DNA of 9,166 nt from Candidatus Solincola tengchongensis (GTDB taxonomy: Bacteria > Actinomycetota > Geothermincolia > Geothermincolales > RBG-13-55-18). The stretch is taken from NCBI GenBank assembly GCA_015711895.1, contig MU158599.1:1-9166 (forward strand). The letters are read 5' to 3'. The notes beneath the pieces were generated by a model that saw only the letters and a program-made list of their open reading frames with translations, did no database searches and was not told the DNA's origin. The position numbers were made by a program, and so were the translations under genes. Below are positions 1 through 6,460 of this stretch, piece after piece; the first letter of the stretch is position 1; each line of letters starts with the position of its first letter.

Positions 1-7
1 GCCGGCG

Positions 8-838
8 GTGGAGGAAAAAGAATGGAAAAAGATAGGCAGAGAGGGATACGGGGCCATCGCCGGTAGCGGTTCTTCCTGCTGTGGCCCCTCCCAGCCGTGC
101 TGCTGCGGCCCTGATCCGGCGAAGGAGACGAGCGTGCGCATAGGGTACAGCGAGGAGGACCTGGAATCCGTCCCCGAGGGTGCCAACCTCGGGCTGGGAT
201 GCGGGAACCCCGTGGCCCTCGCCTCCCTTCAGGAGGGGGAGACGGTCCTGGACCTCGGCTCCGGTCCCGGGCTGGACTGTTTCCTGGCCGCGGAGCGGGT
301 GGGGGAGAGGGGAAAGGTGATCGGCGTGGACATGACCCCCGAGATGCTGGAGAGGGCCAGGGAGAACGCGCGCCGTGGCGGTTACTCCAACGTGGAGTTC
401 CGCCTGGGAGAGATAGAAAACCTCCCGGTGGCCGACAACTCGGTGGACGTGGTCATCTCCAACTGCGTGATAAACCTCTCCCCGGACAAGCCGCGGGTGT
501 TCCGGGAGGCTTTCCGGGTGCTGAAACCCGGCGGGAGGCTGATGGTCTCGGACATAGTCCTGGAGGAGGAGCGTCCTGTGGCGTTCCGGAAATCCGCGGC
601 CGCTTACGTGGGCTGCATCTCCGGCGCCGCTCTCCGGGATGATTACTTGAGGATTATTGCTGAGGCCGGTTTCCGCGACCTGGAGGTGGTGGATGAGTCC
701 CCGTATCCCGCTGAATGCGTGGAAAACGATCCAACCGCGGCAGCTCTTCTCGCCGAGATCGACCTCCCTCGCGAGGAGATAAGCCGGCTGCTCCAGGGCG
801 TGAAGAGCCTGGGGATACGAGCCAGGAAGCCGGTGTGA
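8..838 (+). CDS. arsM: Arsenite S-adenosylmethionine methyltransferase (ArsM), 5' end possibly upstream of window
   Basis: Predicted cytoplasmic class I methyltransferase that transfers methyl groups from SAM to trivalent arsenic (arsenic methylation and detoxification). Seen in the sequence: a SAM-binding motif I (LDLGSGPGLD, residues 81-90), an acidic motif II end (VIGVD, 104-108) and the signature SNCVINLSPDK (151-161). The three cysteines that bind As(III) in characterised ArsM proteins have clear counterparts at C65 (GLGCGNP), C153 (SNCVIN) and C203 (YVGCISG). The N-terminus carries a CC pair (24-25) and a CCC triplet (31-33), as seen in many bacterial ArsM proteins. Length (276 aa) is normal for the family. 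The GTG at 8 is the first start inside the window, but the frame is open to the window edge and no ribosome binding site can be judged, so the true start may lie upstream. No arsR or arsenic efflux gene is visible downstream. Family assignment is firm; activity is inferred. Confidence 0.93.
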   Translation: MEEKEWKKIGREGYGAIAGSGSSCCGPSQPCCCGPDPAKETSVRIGYSEEDLESVPEGANLGLGCGNPVALASLQEGETVLDLGSGPGLDCFLAAERVGERGKVIGVDMTPEMLERARENARRGGYSNVEFRLGEIENLPVADNSVDVVISNCVINLSPDKPRVFREAFRVLKPGGRLMVSDIVLEEERPVAFRKSAAAYVGCISGAALRDDYLRIIAEAGFRDLEVVDESPYPAECVENDPTAAALLAEIDLPREEISRLLQGVKSLGIRARKPV

Positions 839-848
839 CCCACACCGG
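830..848 (+). terminator. Perfect hairpin across the arsM stop codon
   Basis: CCGGTGTG (830-837) and CACACCGG (841-848) form a perfect 8-bp stem with a 3-nt loop. The arsM stop codon (836-838) lies at the top of the stem. No T tract follows, so it is at best an I-shaped (tail-less) terminator or an mRNA 3'-end stabiliser. The hairpin is directly visible; the terminator role is inferred. Confidence 0.4.
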
Positions 849-910
849 ACCGTAACCGATGCCTGGGCGTGGGGAATAGCCCCGGCCATTCAAGGGCACT
901 ATTTTTCACA

Positions 911-948
911 CCGCACCCCGTGGAGAAAAGGCGGTTCACGGGATGCGG
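911..948. repeat. Imperfect inverted repeat (possible hairpin)
   Basis: Left arm CCGCA-C-CCCGTG (911-922) pairs with right arm CACGGG-A-TGCGG (937-948). That gives 11 base pairs interrupted by one C/A mismatch, around a 14-nt loop. No T tract follows, so it is a poor intrinsic terminator. It could be a protein-binding site or RNA structure; the role is unknown. Confidence 0.35.
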
Positions 949-1086
949 GAGACATGATGTGTGCGCCAAAGGTTTTGTCTTCCGAGGGAACCGGATGTTC
1001 CATCCCGTATATTCCGTGCTCGAGGTACGGTTCTTCGCGCTCGCGTTTTCGTTGACCCTAAGCGCAAGAGGGCGTCCCCGGAGGGT

Positions 1087-1115
1087 TAAACAAAGCGAGG
1101 AGATATGTCTATAAT
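1087..1115 (+). promoter_or_regulatory. Sigma-70-type promoter for the CrtC-like gene
   Basis: A perfect -10 box TATAAT lies at 1110-1115. A -35-like TAAACA (4 of 6 matches to TTGACA) lies at 1087-1092, exactly 17 bp upstream. Transcription would start near 1122, giving a leader of about 125 nt before the ATG at 1248. It is one of the few AT-rich patches in this spacer. Confidence 0.55.
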
Positions 1116-1247
1116 AGTGGCGATCAAGGAGGACGGCGGAGATCGAGGGGGCTGAGCCGTCCCTGCAGCCGTTTCTGCCGTGGGCTGTATCTGAGTCATC
1201 CCGGTAGGCAGGCAGGAAAGGTCCCGTTTCGAGGAGGGAGGTGCGCG

Positions 1248-2312
1248 ATGAGGATCGAGCCGGTGGTCGACGAATGGCTGGGCCCGGGGGAGAGAGACGG
1301 GGAGATAATACCACTCACCCCCGGAGAGAACGCCCTGCACCCGGAGGCGAGGAGCAGCCGCTACTATGGAGAATGGTGGTATTTCGACGCCCGCCTCGAC
1401 GACGGCCACGTGGTAGTGGGTTTCATCCAGGCCTCGGAGCTCATGTCCCGCAAGCCGGGCATAGAACTGCACGTCTACAAGCCCGACGGTGAAAAGCTCT
1501 CCGTGGTCAAGAAGTTCCCCCACGAGCAGCTCAGGGCCTCCACCGAGAAGTGCGACGTTTGGGTGGGGGACAACCACTGTTACGCCGAGTTCCCCGAAAG
1601 CGGGAACCTTCCCGTGCACCACCTGCACATCGCCGGGGATGGAATGGAGGCGGATCTCACCTTCCGCAGCGAGGTCCCGGGGTGGAAGCCGGGGAAAGGC
1701 CGCACGAGGTACGGGAACCGGGGCTATTTCGCCTGGGTGGTCCCCGCGCCCAGGGCTTCCGTGGAGGGGAGCGTGCGCTTCGGCGGTACTACCCTGCGGG
1801 CCAAAGGGATAGGTTACCACGACCACAACGTGGTCACCGCGGACATGCGGCGCATCCTCTCCTTCTGGTACTGGGGTAGGCTGTACACCGAGGAGCACAC
1901 GCTCCTCTACGCTTACGTGAAGACCAACCGGCGCTTCGGGGGCAAGGCCTCCAAACCGCTCATGCTGGCCCGCGGAGGCGAGGTCATCCTCAGCTCCGGT
2001 GAGATGCGGCTCAGGGAGGGGCCTCCGGTCTTCAACCAGGTCGCCAACCGCACCTATCCGGCTTTCCTGGAAATGGAGATCCCGGACCGCGTGTTCCTGC
2101 GCCTGGAGGTGAAGCGCATCATCGACGCCAACGACTTCCTCTCCGAGTTGAACCCGGTGATCATGAACCCGGCCGTCAAATGGCTTGTGAACCGCTTCAT
2201 GCGCCCCGGATGGTTCCGCTTCGAGTCGGACTTTCTCCTGCGCGTGGACCACGAGGGGCGTAGTGTGGAGGAGACCGGCACCACCCTGCATGAAATGGTG
2301 GCCCTGCGCTAG
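1248..2312 (+). CDS. CrtC/AttH-type lipocalin-like protein (hydroxyneurosporene synthase family)
   Basis: A 354-aa protein with the hallmarks of the CrtC/AttH family (CrtC N-terminal lipocalin domain plus Lipocalin_9), which folds as two lipocalin-like beta barrels. Visible motifs are YYGEWWYFDA (residues 39-48, first strand of the N-terminal barrel), the VPAPRASVEG linker strand (165-174), GIGYHDHN (187-194), FWYWGRLY (206-213) and a C-terminal RFESDF strand (324-329). Known relatives include carotenoid 1,2-hydratases and other enzymes acting on hydrophobic substrates, but many members are uncharacterised. No carotenoid genes lie in this window, so calling it crtC would be unjustified. No signal peptide is apparent, suggesting a cytoplasmic protein. 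The ATG at 1248 is preceded by a strong GAGGAGGGAGG site at 1231-1241. The gene ends 23 bp before the convergent peptidase gene, with no clear terminator between them. Confidence 0.82.
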   Translation: MRIEPVVDEWLGPGERDGEIIPLTPGENALHPEARSSRYYGEWWYFDARLDDGHVVVGFIQASELMSRKPGIELHVYKPDGEKLSVVKKFPHEQLRASTEKCDVWVGDNHCYAEFPESGNLPVHHLHIAGDGMEADLTFRSEVPGWKPGKGRTRYGNRGYFAWVVPAPRASVEGSVRFGGTTLRAKGIGYHDHNVVTADMRRILSFWYWGRLYTEEHTLLYAYVKTNRRFGGKASKPLMLARGGEVILSSGEMRLREGPPVFNQVANRTYPAFLEMEIPDRVFLRLEVKRIIDANDFLSELNPVIMNPAVKWLVNRFMRPGWFRFESDFLLRVDHEGRSVEETGTTLHEMVALR

Positions 2313-2335
2313 GCGCGCTCCACGGCGCTCAGGCC

Positions 2336-3655
2336 TCAGGCACAGAAACGGAGAGCAAGGGCGCGAAGAAAGACAACACCTTCGCGGACGTCCTGAAGGG
2401 ATATGCGCTCGTCCGCGCCGTGGATGCGGGGCAGGTCGGAAAGCCTCAGGCGCGCGGGTATGATCCCGTAGCAGGGCACTCTACGGGCACGGAAGAAGCG
2501 GGAGTCGGAGAGGCCGGAGAGCATGAACGGGGAGACCACGGCGTCCGGGTAGCATTCGAGGATGGTCTCCTCGAGGGTGCGATAAGCCACGCTTTCCCAG
2601 GGCGAAGAGGGAGATCTTTCCATGTCCTGGAAATGGTCGATCTCCAACCCCTCGCCGGCCAGGGCCTCCCGTACAAAATCCAGGAATTCCGGGGCTTCCG
2701 TCTCCGGCAGGAGACGGCAGTCCAGAAAGGCCTCGGCACGGTCGGGGATGACGTTGATCTTGTTGCCGGCGTGGAGCACGTTCAGGCTGGCGGTATCGCG
2801 CAGCACGGCGTTGAGGGCGGGGACGGCATCCAGGTGGTTCTCCTCGATGACGCGCATCAGGGTCTCCAGCTTCCCGTCCTCGCGGTAGGGGCCGAGTATC
2901 TCCCAGAACTCGGCCAGTCTGGTGAAGAAGGCCTGCATGACCGGGTTGATACGCAGCGGCCTCTTGCGCTCCAGGAAACGTGCCAGTGCGCGTACCATGA
3001 GTTCCAGGGCCCCCTTTCCGGTGGGCATGGAGCCGTGGCCGCCCTGGCCGCGCTGCAGGAGGCGTAGCCAGAGCCCGTATTTTTCGGCGCAGGCGACCAT
3101 GAAGAAGGGCTTTCCGGGCACCAGGTCCGTGAGGGCGTAACCTCCCTCGTTGATGACCAGATCCGCCTCCAGTTCCTCGGGGTATTTCTCCAGGAGCATC
3201 TTCGCTCCCGCGTAGCCCCCGGCCTCCTCGTCGGCGACGGCGAGGAACACGAGGTCCCTGCGAAGCGGCAATCCCTCGCGCGCCACGGCGATGAAGGCCA
3301 TCAACTGCATCACGCCCATCCCCTTCATGTCCAGGGCGCCCCTCCCCCAGACGAAGCCGTCGCTCACCTCGCCGGAGAAGGGCGCCACCTGCCAGCCCTC
3401 TGCCTCCGCCGGAACCACGTCGATGTGGTTCAGAAAGATCAACGGCTTACCCTCACCGCTCCCGCGCAAGCGGGCCAGAAGGGAGGAGCGCCCGGGGGCG
3501 GCCTCCAGGAGCCGGTATTCCAAGCCGTGATCGTGCAGGACATCGCCGAGAAACGAAGCCCCGGCCGCCTCGTTGCCGGGAGGATTGGTGGTGTTCACGC
3601 GCAGGTAGTGGCTCAGCACCTCAACCGCTTCATCGCCCAGCTTTTCGACTTCCAT
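2336..3655 (-). CDS. M20 family zinc metallopeptidase (ArgE/DapE/carboxypeptidase-like)
   Basis: A 439-aa protein of the M20 peptidase/deacylase family. These enzymes use a two-zinc centre to cleave the terminal amide bond of peptides or N-acyl amino acids. All expected site residues are visible: H77 and D79 in NHIDVVP, the bridging D109 in GRGALDMKG, catalytic E143 and zinc ligand E144 in ADEEAGG, E170 in INEGG, and H412 near the C-terminus in RIHGADERI. The dimerisation (lid) domain is inserted in the usual place, with its GGHGSMP motif (205-211, H207). Length matches the 430-450-aa carboxypeptidase-S/PM20D1-like branch better than the shorter DapE or ArgE enzymes. The substrate cannot be told from sequence. 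No signal peptide is seen, so it is probably cytoplasmic. The ATG at 3655 follows a G-rich tract (GGGGGG, 4-9 nt upstream) that can serve as ribosome binding site. It is divergent from the 4107 gene and convergent with the CrtC-like gene. Confidence 0.92.
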   Translation of the reverse strand: MEVEKLGDEAVEVLSHYLRVNTTNPPGNEAAGASFLGDVLHDHGLEYRLLEAAPGRSSLLARLRGSGEGKPLIFLNHIDVVPAEAEGWQVAPFSGEVSDGFVWGRGALDMKGMGVMQLMAFIAVAREGLPLRRDLVFLAVADEEAGGYAGAKMLLEKYPEELEADLVINEGGYALTDLVPGKPFFMVACAEKYGLWLRLLQRGQGGHGSMPTGKGALELMVRALARFLERKRPLRINPVMQAFFTRLAEFWEILGPYREDGKLETLMRVIEENHLDAVPALNAVLRDTASLNVLHAGNKINVIPDRAEAFLDCRLLPETEAPEFLDFVREALAGEGLEIDHFQDMERSPSSPWESVAYRTLEETILECYPDAVVSPFMLSGLSDSRFFRARRVPCYGIIPARLRLSDLPRIHGADERISLQDVREGVVFLRALALRFCA

Positions 3656-3694
3656 TGAAGCCCCCCGGAACTCACTGTCTTGCCGGACACGGTC

Positions 3695-3700
3695 ATTATA
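3695..3700 (-). promoter_or_regulatory. -10 box of a promoter for the M20 peptidase gene
   Basis: Read on the minus strand, a perfect TATAAT occupies 3700 to 3695, about 40 bp upstream of the peptidase ATG. This would give a short leader of about 33 nt. No good -35 box is found at the expected distance, so the promoter may depend on an activator or another sigma factor. Confidence 0.4.
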
Positions 3701-3876
3701 TTACGCAAAAATGCACGAAACGGGGGATGAGTCGCATTCCTGGCATATTCCGGACGCCGTTTTCAAGAAGTTGGCCTTTTTGAAGCGGGTGACGGATTTC
3801 ACCGAGTTCCGTCCCCATCGAAGCGCCCCAGGGTTAAGTTCTTCAAGGAGAATCCGAAAAAAGACAAGGTAGGGTT

Positions 3877-3899
3877 TATAATTTCCATGTAATGGAAAT
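3877..3899 (+). promoter_or_regulatory. -10 box overlapped by a 19-bp palindrome (possible operator)
   Basis: TATAAT at 3877-3882 overlaps a near-perfect palindrome with arms ATTTCCAT (3881-3888) and ATGGAAAT (3892-3899) around GTA. The palindrome would cover the start point (about 3889), as expected for a repressor site. In RNA it could instead form a small hairpin. No convincing -35 box is present 16-18 bp upstream. The arms are visible directly; the operator role is inferred. Confidence 0.4.
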
Positions 3900-3904
3900 A
3901 TTGT

Positions 3905-3948
3905 AAGAGCGGCTCCTTGTAAACGAGGCCGGAGAAGGAGCCGCTTTT
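3905..3948 (+). terminator. Strong stem-loop with short T run (terminator or attenuator)
   Basis: AGCGGCTCCTT (3908-3918) and AAGGAGCCGCT (3935-3945) form a perfect 11-bp stem around a 16-nt loop. Two A-T pairs and a G-T pair extend it to 3905-3948. It ends in TTTT (3945-3948), the pattern of an intrinsic terminator reading rightwards. No plus-strand gene lies immediately upstream; the nearest upstream gene is the divergent peptidase. It therefore probably acts on transcripts started at the 3877 -10 box, as an attenuator ahead of the 4107 gene or as the end of a short RNA. Confidence 0.55.
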
Positions 3949-3988
3949 CCGCCCTCCGGTGCGGTCCGTGAAAAAGGAGGACGGGCGG
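3949..3988 (+). other. Second adjacent stem-loop in the leader
   Basis: CCGCCCTCC (3949-3957) pairs with GGA-C-GGGCGG (3979-3988) as a 9-bp stem with one bulged C and a 21-nt loop. It directly abuts the terminator-like hairpin. The 3' arm and loop contain a Shine-Dalgarno-like GGAGG (3976-3980), which would be partly hidden in the stem. Function unknown. Confidence 0.3.
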
Positions 3989-4106
3989 TTGACGAGATTT
4001 TTGCTGGATGCCTTCTCCTCGCGCCACAGGGCGGGCCAACGCAGCGAGCCGAAAACGCCCGTGGGCTCGGGGAAAGGAGAGGAACCAGAGGGTAAGGAGA
4101 GGGTGC

Positions 4107-4724
4107 ATGGACAAGGGAGATAGGGACGGTGCGGGTCGACCGACTGAAGGGCCGCCTCGCGAAAGATGCCGGGAAACAACGGGTACGCACTGTGAAAAAG
4201 GCGGCCAGCATCGCAGTGATCCTGTGGAAAAGCCGGTCGAGATGGGGGAGCGCGGGAGCGGCGCTCTTTATCCGGCGCCCGTCATCGCTGGCGACAAGGG
4301 AGCCGGTCAGAGCATGGGCTTGCGGGCCCGCATGACGGTGGCCGCCGCTTTCGCCGCCGCGGCGCTGGCCGGCATGGCTCTCCTGGCTTTCCTCGCCGTG
4401 AGGGCACCGGTCGAGGCGGCCGACCGCTATATGCGGGCCTTGAGCGAAGGGCGAGAGGAGGAGGCCTGGAGTATGCTCCACGTCACCTCGAAGTTCAAGG
4501 CGGAGGAGGATTTTAAGGGCTACTTGGAGATGGCGAGGGAACGGACGGAATCGGTCACGGGGTGGAAGGCACACCTGACCCACCTTACCGGATCCAGGGC
4601 TTACGTGGACCTGGAACTCCTTCGGGACGGAAGCGGTTATCTGCTTCGCCTGGGGCTGCGAAACGACGGAAAGGGTTGGATGATATACGAACCGGATCTG
4701 GAGGAACGTTACGGCGGCCCCTAA
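4107..4724 (+). CDS. Membrane-anchored NTF2/DUF4878-like protein
   Basis: A 205-aa predicted single-pass membrane protein of unknown function. Residues 1-70 are hydrophilic and rich in G, E, R and P, probably disordered and cytoplasmic. Residues about 76-98 form one hydrophobic Ala/Leu-rich segment preceded by positive charges (GLRARM), which predicts an N-in, C-out anchor. The outer part (about 101-200) starts with VEAADRYMRALSEGREEEAWSML and continues with beta-strand stretches ending GKGWMIYEPD. This helix-then-strands layout resembles the NTF2-like DUF4878/lumazine-binding-like domains of many lipoproteins and membrane proteins. No catalytic residues can be assigned. The ATG at 4107 is chosen because AAGGAGAGG lies just upstream (4094-4102). 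An in-frame ATG at 4314 (136 aa) would remove the hydrophilic tail, and one at 4008 would lengthen it. A long leader with two hairpins precedes it. Confidence 0.65.
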   Translation: MDKGDRDGAGRPTEGPPRERCRETTGTHCEKGGQHRSDPVEKPVEMGERGSGALYPAPVIAGDKGAGQSMGLRARMTVAAAFAAAALAGMALLAFLAVRAPVEAADRYMRALSEGREEEAWSMLHVTSKFKAEEDFKGYLEMARERTESVTGWKAHLTHLTGSRAYVDLELLRDGSGYLLRLGLRNDGKGWMIYEPDLEERYGGP

Positions 4725-4882
4725 AGGGCGGCGGGACTCGCGAGGGCCGGGAGGGAGAGAAAGGTCTTCCAACTTTTTTCCTATCCTCTCAAATCATCAG
4801 CTTGCCTCGAACTTACACTCGTCTTCGATGCCCGCATGGCGCGAGCGCTGATGGTCGGATGTGGCGGATACTGCGAGGTCGA

Positions 4883-4911
4883 TTGACAAGAAGTTTACTT
4901 GATATAAACTT
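4883..4911 (+). promoter_or_regulatory. Promoter with embedded inverted repeat upstream of the three-paralog array
   Basis: A perfect TTGACA is at 4883-4888. An extended -10, TGATATAAA (TGn at 4900-4902, TATAAA at 4903-4908), follows with a short 14-bp spacer. TAAACT at 4905-4910 offers an alternative -10 with a 16-bp spacer. An inverted repeat, AAGTTTA (4891-4897) and TAAACTT (4905-4911) with a 7-bp centre, sits across the spacer and -10, the classic position for a repressor. The start point would be near 4915-4917, giving a leader of about 85 nt to the first paralog. Confidence 0.6.
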
Positions 4912-4999
4912 AAACCCGGCGTGAAAGGGGTGGGCCGACCGAGACACGGTGCGCGTCTTGTCGTCCCTGCGCGGGGTCACGGCCGGGAGGAAAATGGCG

Positions 5000-6136
5000 A
5001 TGCCGGATAGATCCTCGAAGAGGAAAAGGTGTCCTTCTTGCGGCGTTCCCGCCTTCGTCGGCAGGGAACTTCACTGGGGAGACGACGGAGTGATCCACCT
5101 GGCCAGATCGCCTCGCAACCGCATGGTGCTCTACGAATCCAACATCATCGACAATCTTTTTCGCGGCATTGAGGAGTTGATCGGCCTCTCCATCGTGCAC
5201 ATCGTCATCGAGAGTCGGCGGCGGGAGGTAAGGAGGTATATCGAGGGGGTGTTCCCGGCCTGGATGCGGCGCCCTTTGGTGGCGCTCAACGAGAGCCTGA
5301 GCGGTATCCCGCTGTTGAAGGGGGTGGCGCGCGTGGCGCGGAGGCCGCTCGGCAGGGCATTGGCCGGCAGGGTCTTCGAGGTGGGGCGGGTTTACGGTTA
5401 CGGGGACGTCAGGCCCGGCCCCTTGTGGGAAGAGGGTGACGTGCATCCCTGGCGCTCCACCTTGGTCTACCGGCCTTATTCGGTGCTCTTTTTCGCCGCG
5501 GAATGCTTGGCATCCGTTGAGGCTTTCGAGGGAAGGGACCACTGCGTCGACTACCGGGAGTTAGAGGAGGGGCTCTATCTCTTCGAGGTCCACCCCGGGG
5601 AACACCCGGTAGCTCTCCGGGAGCGCCTGGCGAGGAGGCGCTACCCTTTCAAGGCCGGGGAGCTCCACTACGAACGCTGCCCGGTGTGCGGCGTTCCTCG
5701 CGAGGTGGCGCGCTTGGATTGGGACCTGGAGAAGGGGATTATAACCGACCAGGAAAGCGGTAGGAGGATGGCCCTCTTTGGCCCTCACGCCGTCGATGCC
5801 GTCCTACAGGACCTGGAAGCCGAGCTGGGTGAGGAGGTGCCTGCCGCCGCTGTGGAGGCCCAAAGGCGGTACGTGAAATCCCGTGTCGCTGATGAGGATT
5901 GGAGAAAAGGGAAGATCGACTTCAGGTATATGGGGGCGCTCAGGGGACTGGGTTACGTGGCCAGATTCGAGGCGGACGAGAAGCGCCTCTCGGTCACCTT
6001 CAGGAACGCCTGCATGCCCTGCCTGATCGTGGGAATGGCCCAGGCCATTTACGAGGTCGCCATGGGCAAGGAGGAATCAGAGGCGAGATGGGAGCTTCAC
6101 CCCGATGGCGACCTGGATATAGAGGTGCGCTTTTGA
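5000..6136 (+). CDS. Duplicated CxxC-knuckle protein, paralog 1 of 3 (unknown family)
   Basis: A 378-aa soluble protein of a family I do not recognise. The N-terminal half has CPSCGVP (C11, C14), GVIHLARSP, NRMVLYES, an IDNLFRGIEELIG helix and IVIESRRR (E71). A basic linker then runs to YGYG (132-135) and the RPYSVLFFAAE segment. The C-terminal half repeats the plan: CPVCGVP (C227, C230), LEKGIIT, GRRMALFGP, AVLQDLEAELGEE and VEAQRRY (E286), then LRGLGYV (314-320), RNACMP (C338) and a final WELHPDGDLDIEV strand. The knuckle-to-glutamate distance is 60 residues in the first half and 59 in the second, as in both neighbours. Two CPxCG knuckles suggest metal binding. The ATG at 5000 lies 9 nt after GGAGG (4986-4990); the ATG at 4994 is also possible. 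A GTG at 4949 lacks a ribosome site and adds residues that the paralogs do not share. Expression is probably from the 4883 promoter. Confidence 0.85.
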   Translation: MPDRSSKRKRCPSCGVPAFVGRELHWGDDGVIHLARSPRNRMVLYESNIIDNLFRGIEELIGLSIVHIVIESRRREVRRYIEGVFPAWMRRPLVALNESLSGIPLLKGVARVARRPLGRALAGRVFEVGRVYGYGDVRPGPLWEEGDVHPWRSTLVYRPYSVLFFAAECLASVEAFEGRDHCVDYRELEEGLYLFEVHPGEHPVALRERLARRRYPFKAGELHYERCPVCGVPREVARLDWDLEKGIITDQESGRRMALFGPHAVDAVLQDLEAELGEEVPAAAVEAQRRYVKSRVADEDWRKGKIDFRYMGALRGLGYVARFEADEKRLSVTFRNACMPCLIVGMAQAIYEVAMGKEESEARWELHPDGDLDIEVRF

Positions 6137-6460
6137 GCGCCATTACGGGCCGGAAGGGGGACGACCGGCGCATGGCTGGCGGGTGATCGTGAGCCGGAAA
6201 GGAAACCGCTTTTTCGGGATTTTCCTCAAGGTCGAAGCTGCGGGGGGCGAATAAATCTTTAGCCGTTGAGTACCGGTGGTCGAGGCCTTCAGGGACTCAT
6301 AGGGGCTCACAGGAGTCTTACAGCGAGCCACGGTTATTAACTGCGGCCGGCAAGTGCGCCGGCGGGAGGAACGGCGGAGCACTAAGCGCGAATATATAGA
6401 CGGCATGAGGGTCGATGAGGACTCGGGAGGATATGTTCCCGGAGGAAGTGAGGTCCCGCT
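6137..6460. other. Spacer between paralogs 1 and 2
   Basis: A 324-bp gap without a convincing gene. It shows only weak structure: GCCGG/CCGGC arms at 6149-6153 and 6165-6169, GACTC/GAGTC arms at 6294-6298 and 6313-6317, and two copies of GCCGGC (6346-6351, 6358-6363) able to form a 6-bp stem. An AT-rich TATATA patch lies at 6393-6398, but no matching -35 box is seen. Paralog 2 could have its own weak promoter here or be read through from paralog 1. Confidence 0.5.

Larger units (their letters stand above)
839..1247. other. Intergenic region between arsM and the CrtC-like gene
   Basis: This stretch of about 409 bp holds no convincing gene. The open frames crossing it have poor ribosome binding sites and no recognisable protein features. 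It contains the tail of the arsM hairpin, an imperfect inverted repeat at 911-948 and a well-formed promoter at 1087-1115. The ribosome binding site of the next gene is at 1231-1241. Confidence 0.6.

Noticed and set aside
869..1114. 81-codon plus-strand frame in the arsM/CrtC spacer
   Set aside because: No ribosome site before its start and no recognisable protein character. It would extend to the -10 box of the CrtC-like promoter.
643..1314. Minus-strand open frame spanning the end of arsM and the spacer
   Set aside because: Overlaps the certain arsM coding region and the CrtC-like promoter. Low-complexity Arg/Ser/Pro composition and no ribosome site of note.
1086..2291. Long minus-strand open frame (401 codons) opposite the CrtC-like gene
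   Set aside because: It is a shadow of the plus-strand gene, which has clear family motifs, a promoter and a ribosome site. The minus frame product is His/Pro/Gly-rich without recognisable domains; such frames are common in GC-rich DNA.
2313..2335. Bidirectional terminator between the convergent CrtC-like and M20 genes
   Set aside because: The 23-bp gap has GC-rich short palindromic bits but no stable stem with a T tract on either strand.
3876..4772. Minus-strand open frame of 298 codons opposite the membrane-protein gene
   Set aside because: The composition (Arg, Pro, His and Ser rich) looks random and no motif is seen. The plus strand offers a ribosome site, a clear membrane segment and an NTF2-like domain. 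It would also run through the two hairpins.
4949..4999. Upstream GTG start extending paralog 1 by 17 residues
   Set aside because: No ribosome site precedes it, and the extra residues have no counterpart in paralogs 2 and 3. GGAGG at 4986-4990 serves the ATG at 5000 or 4994.
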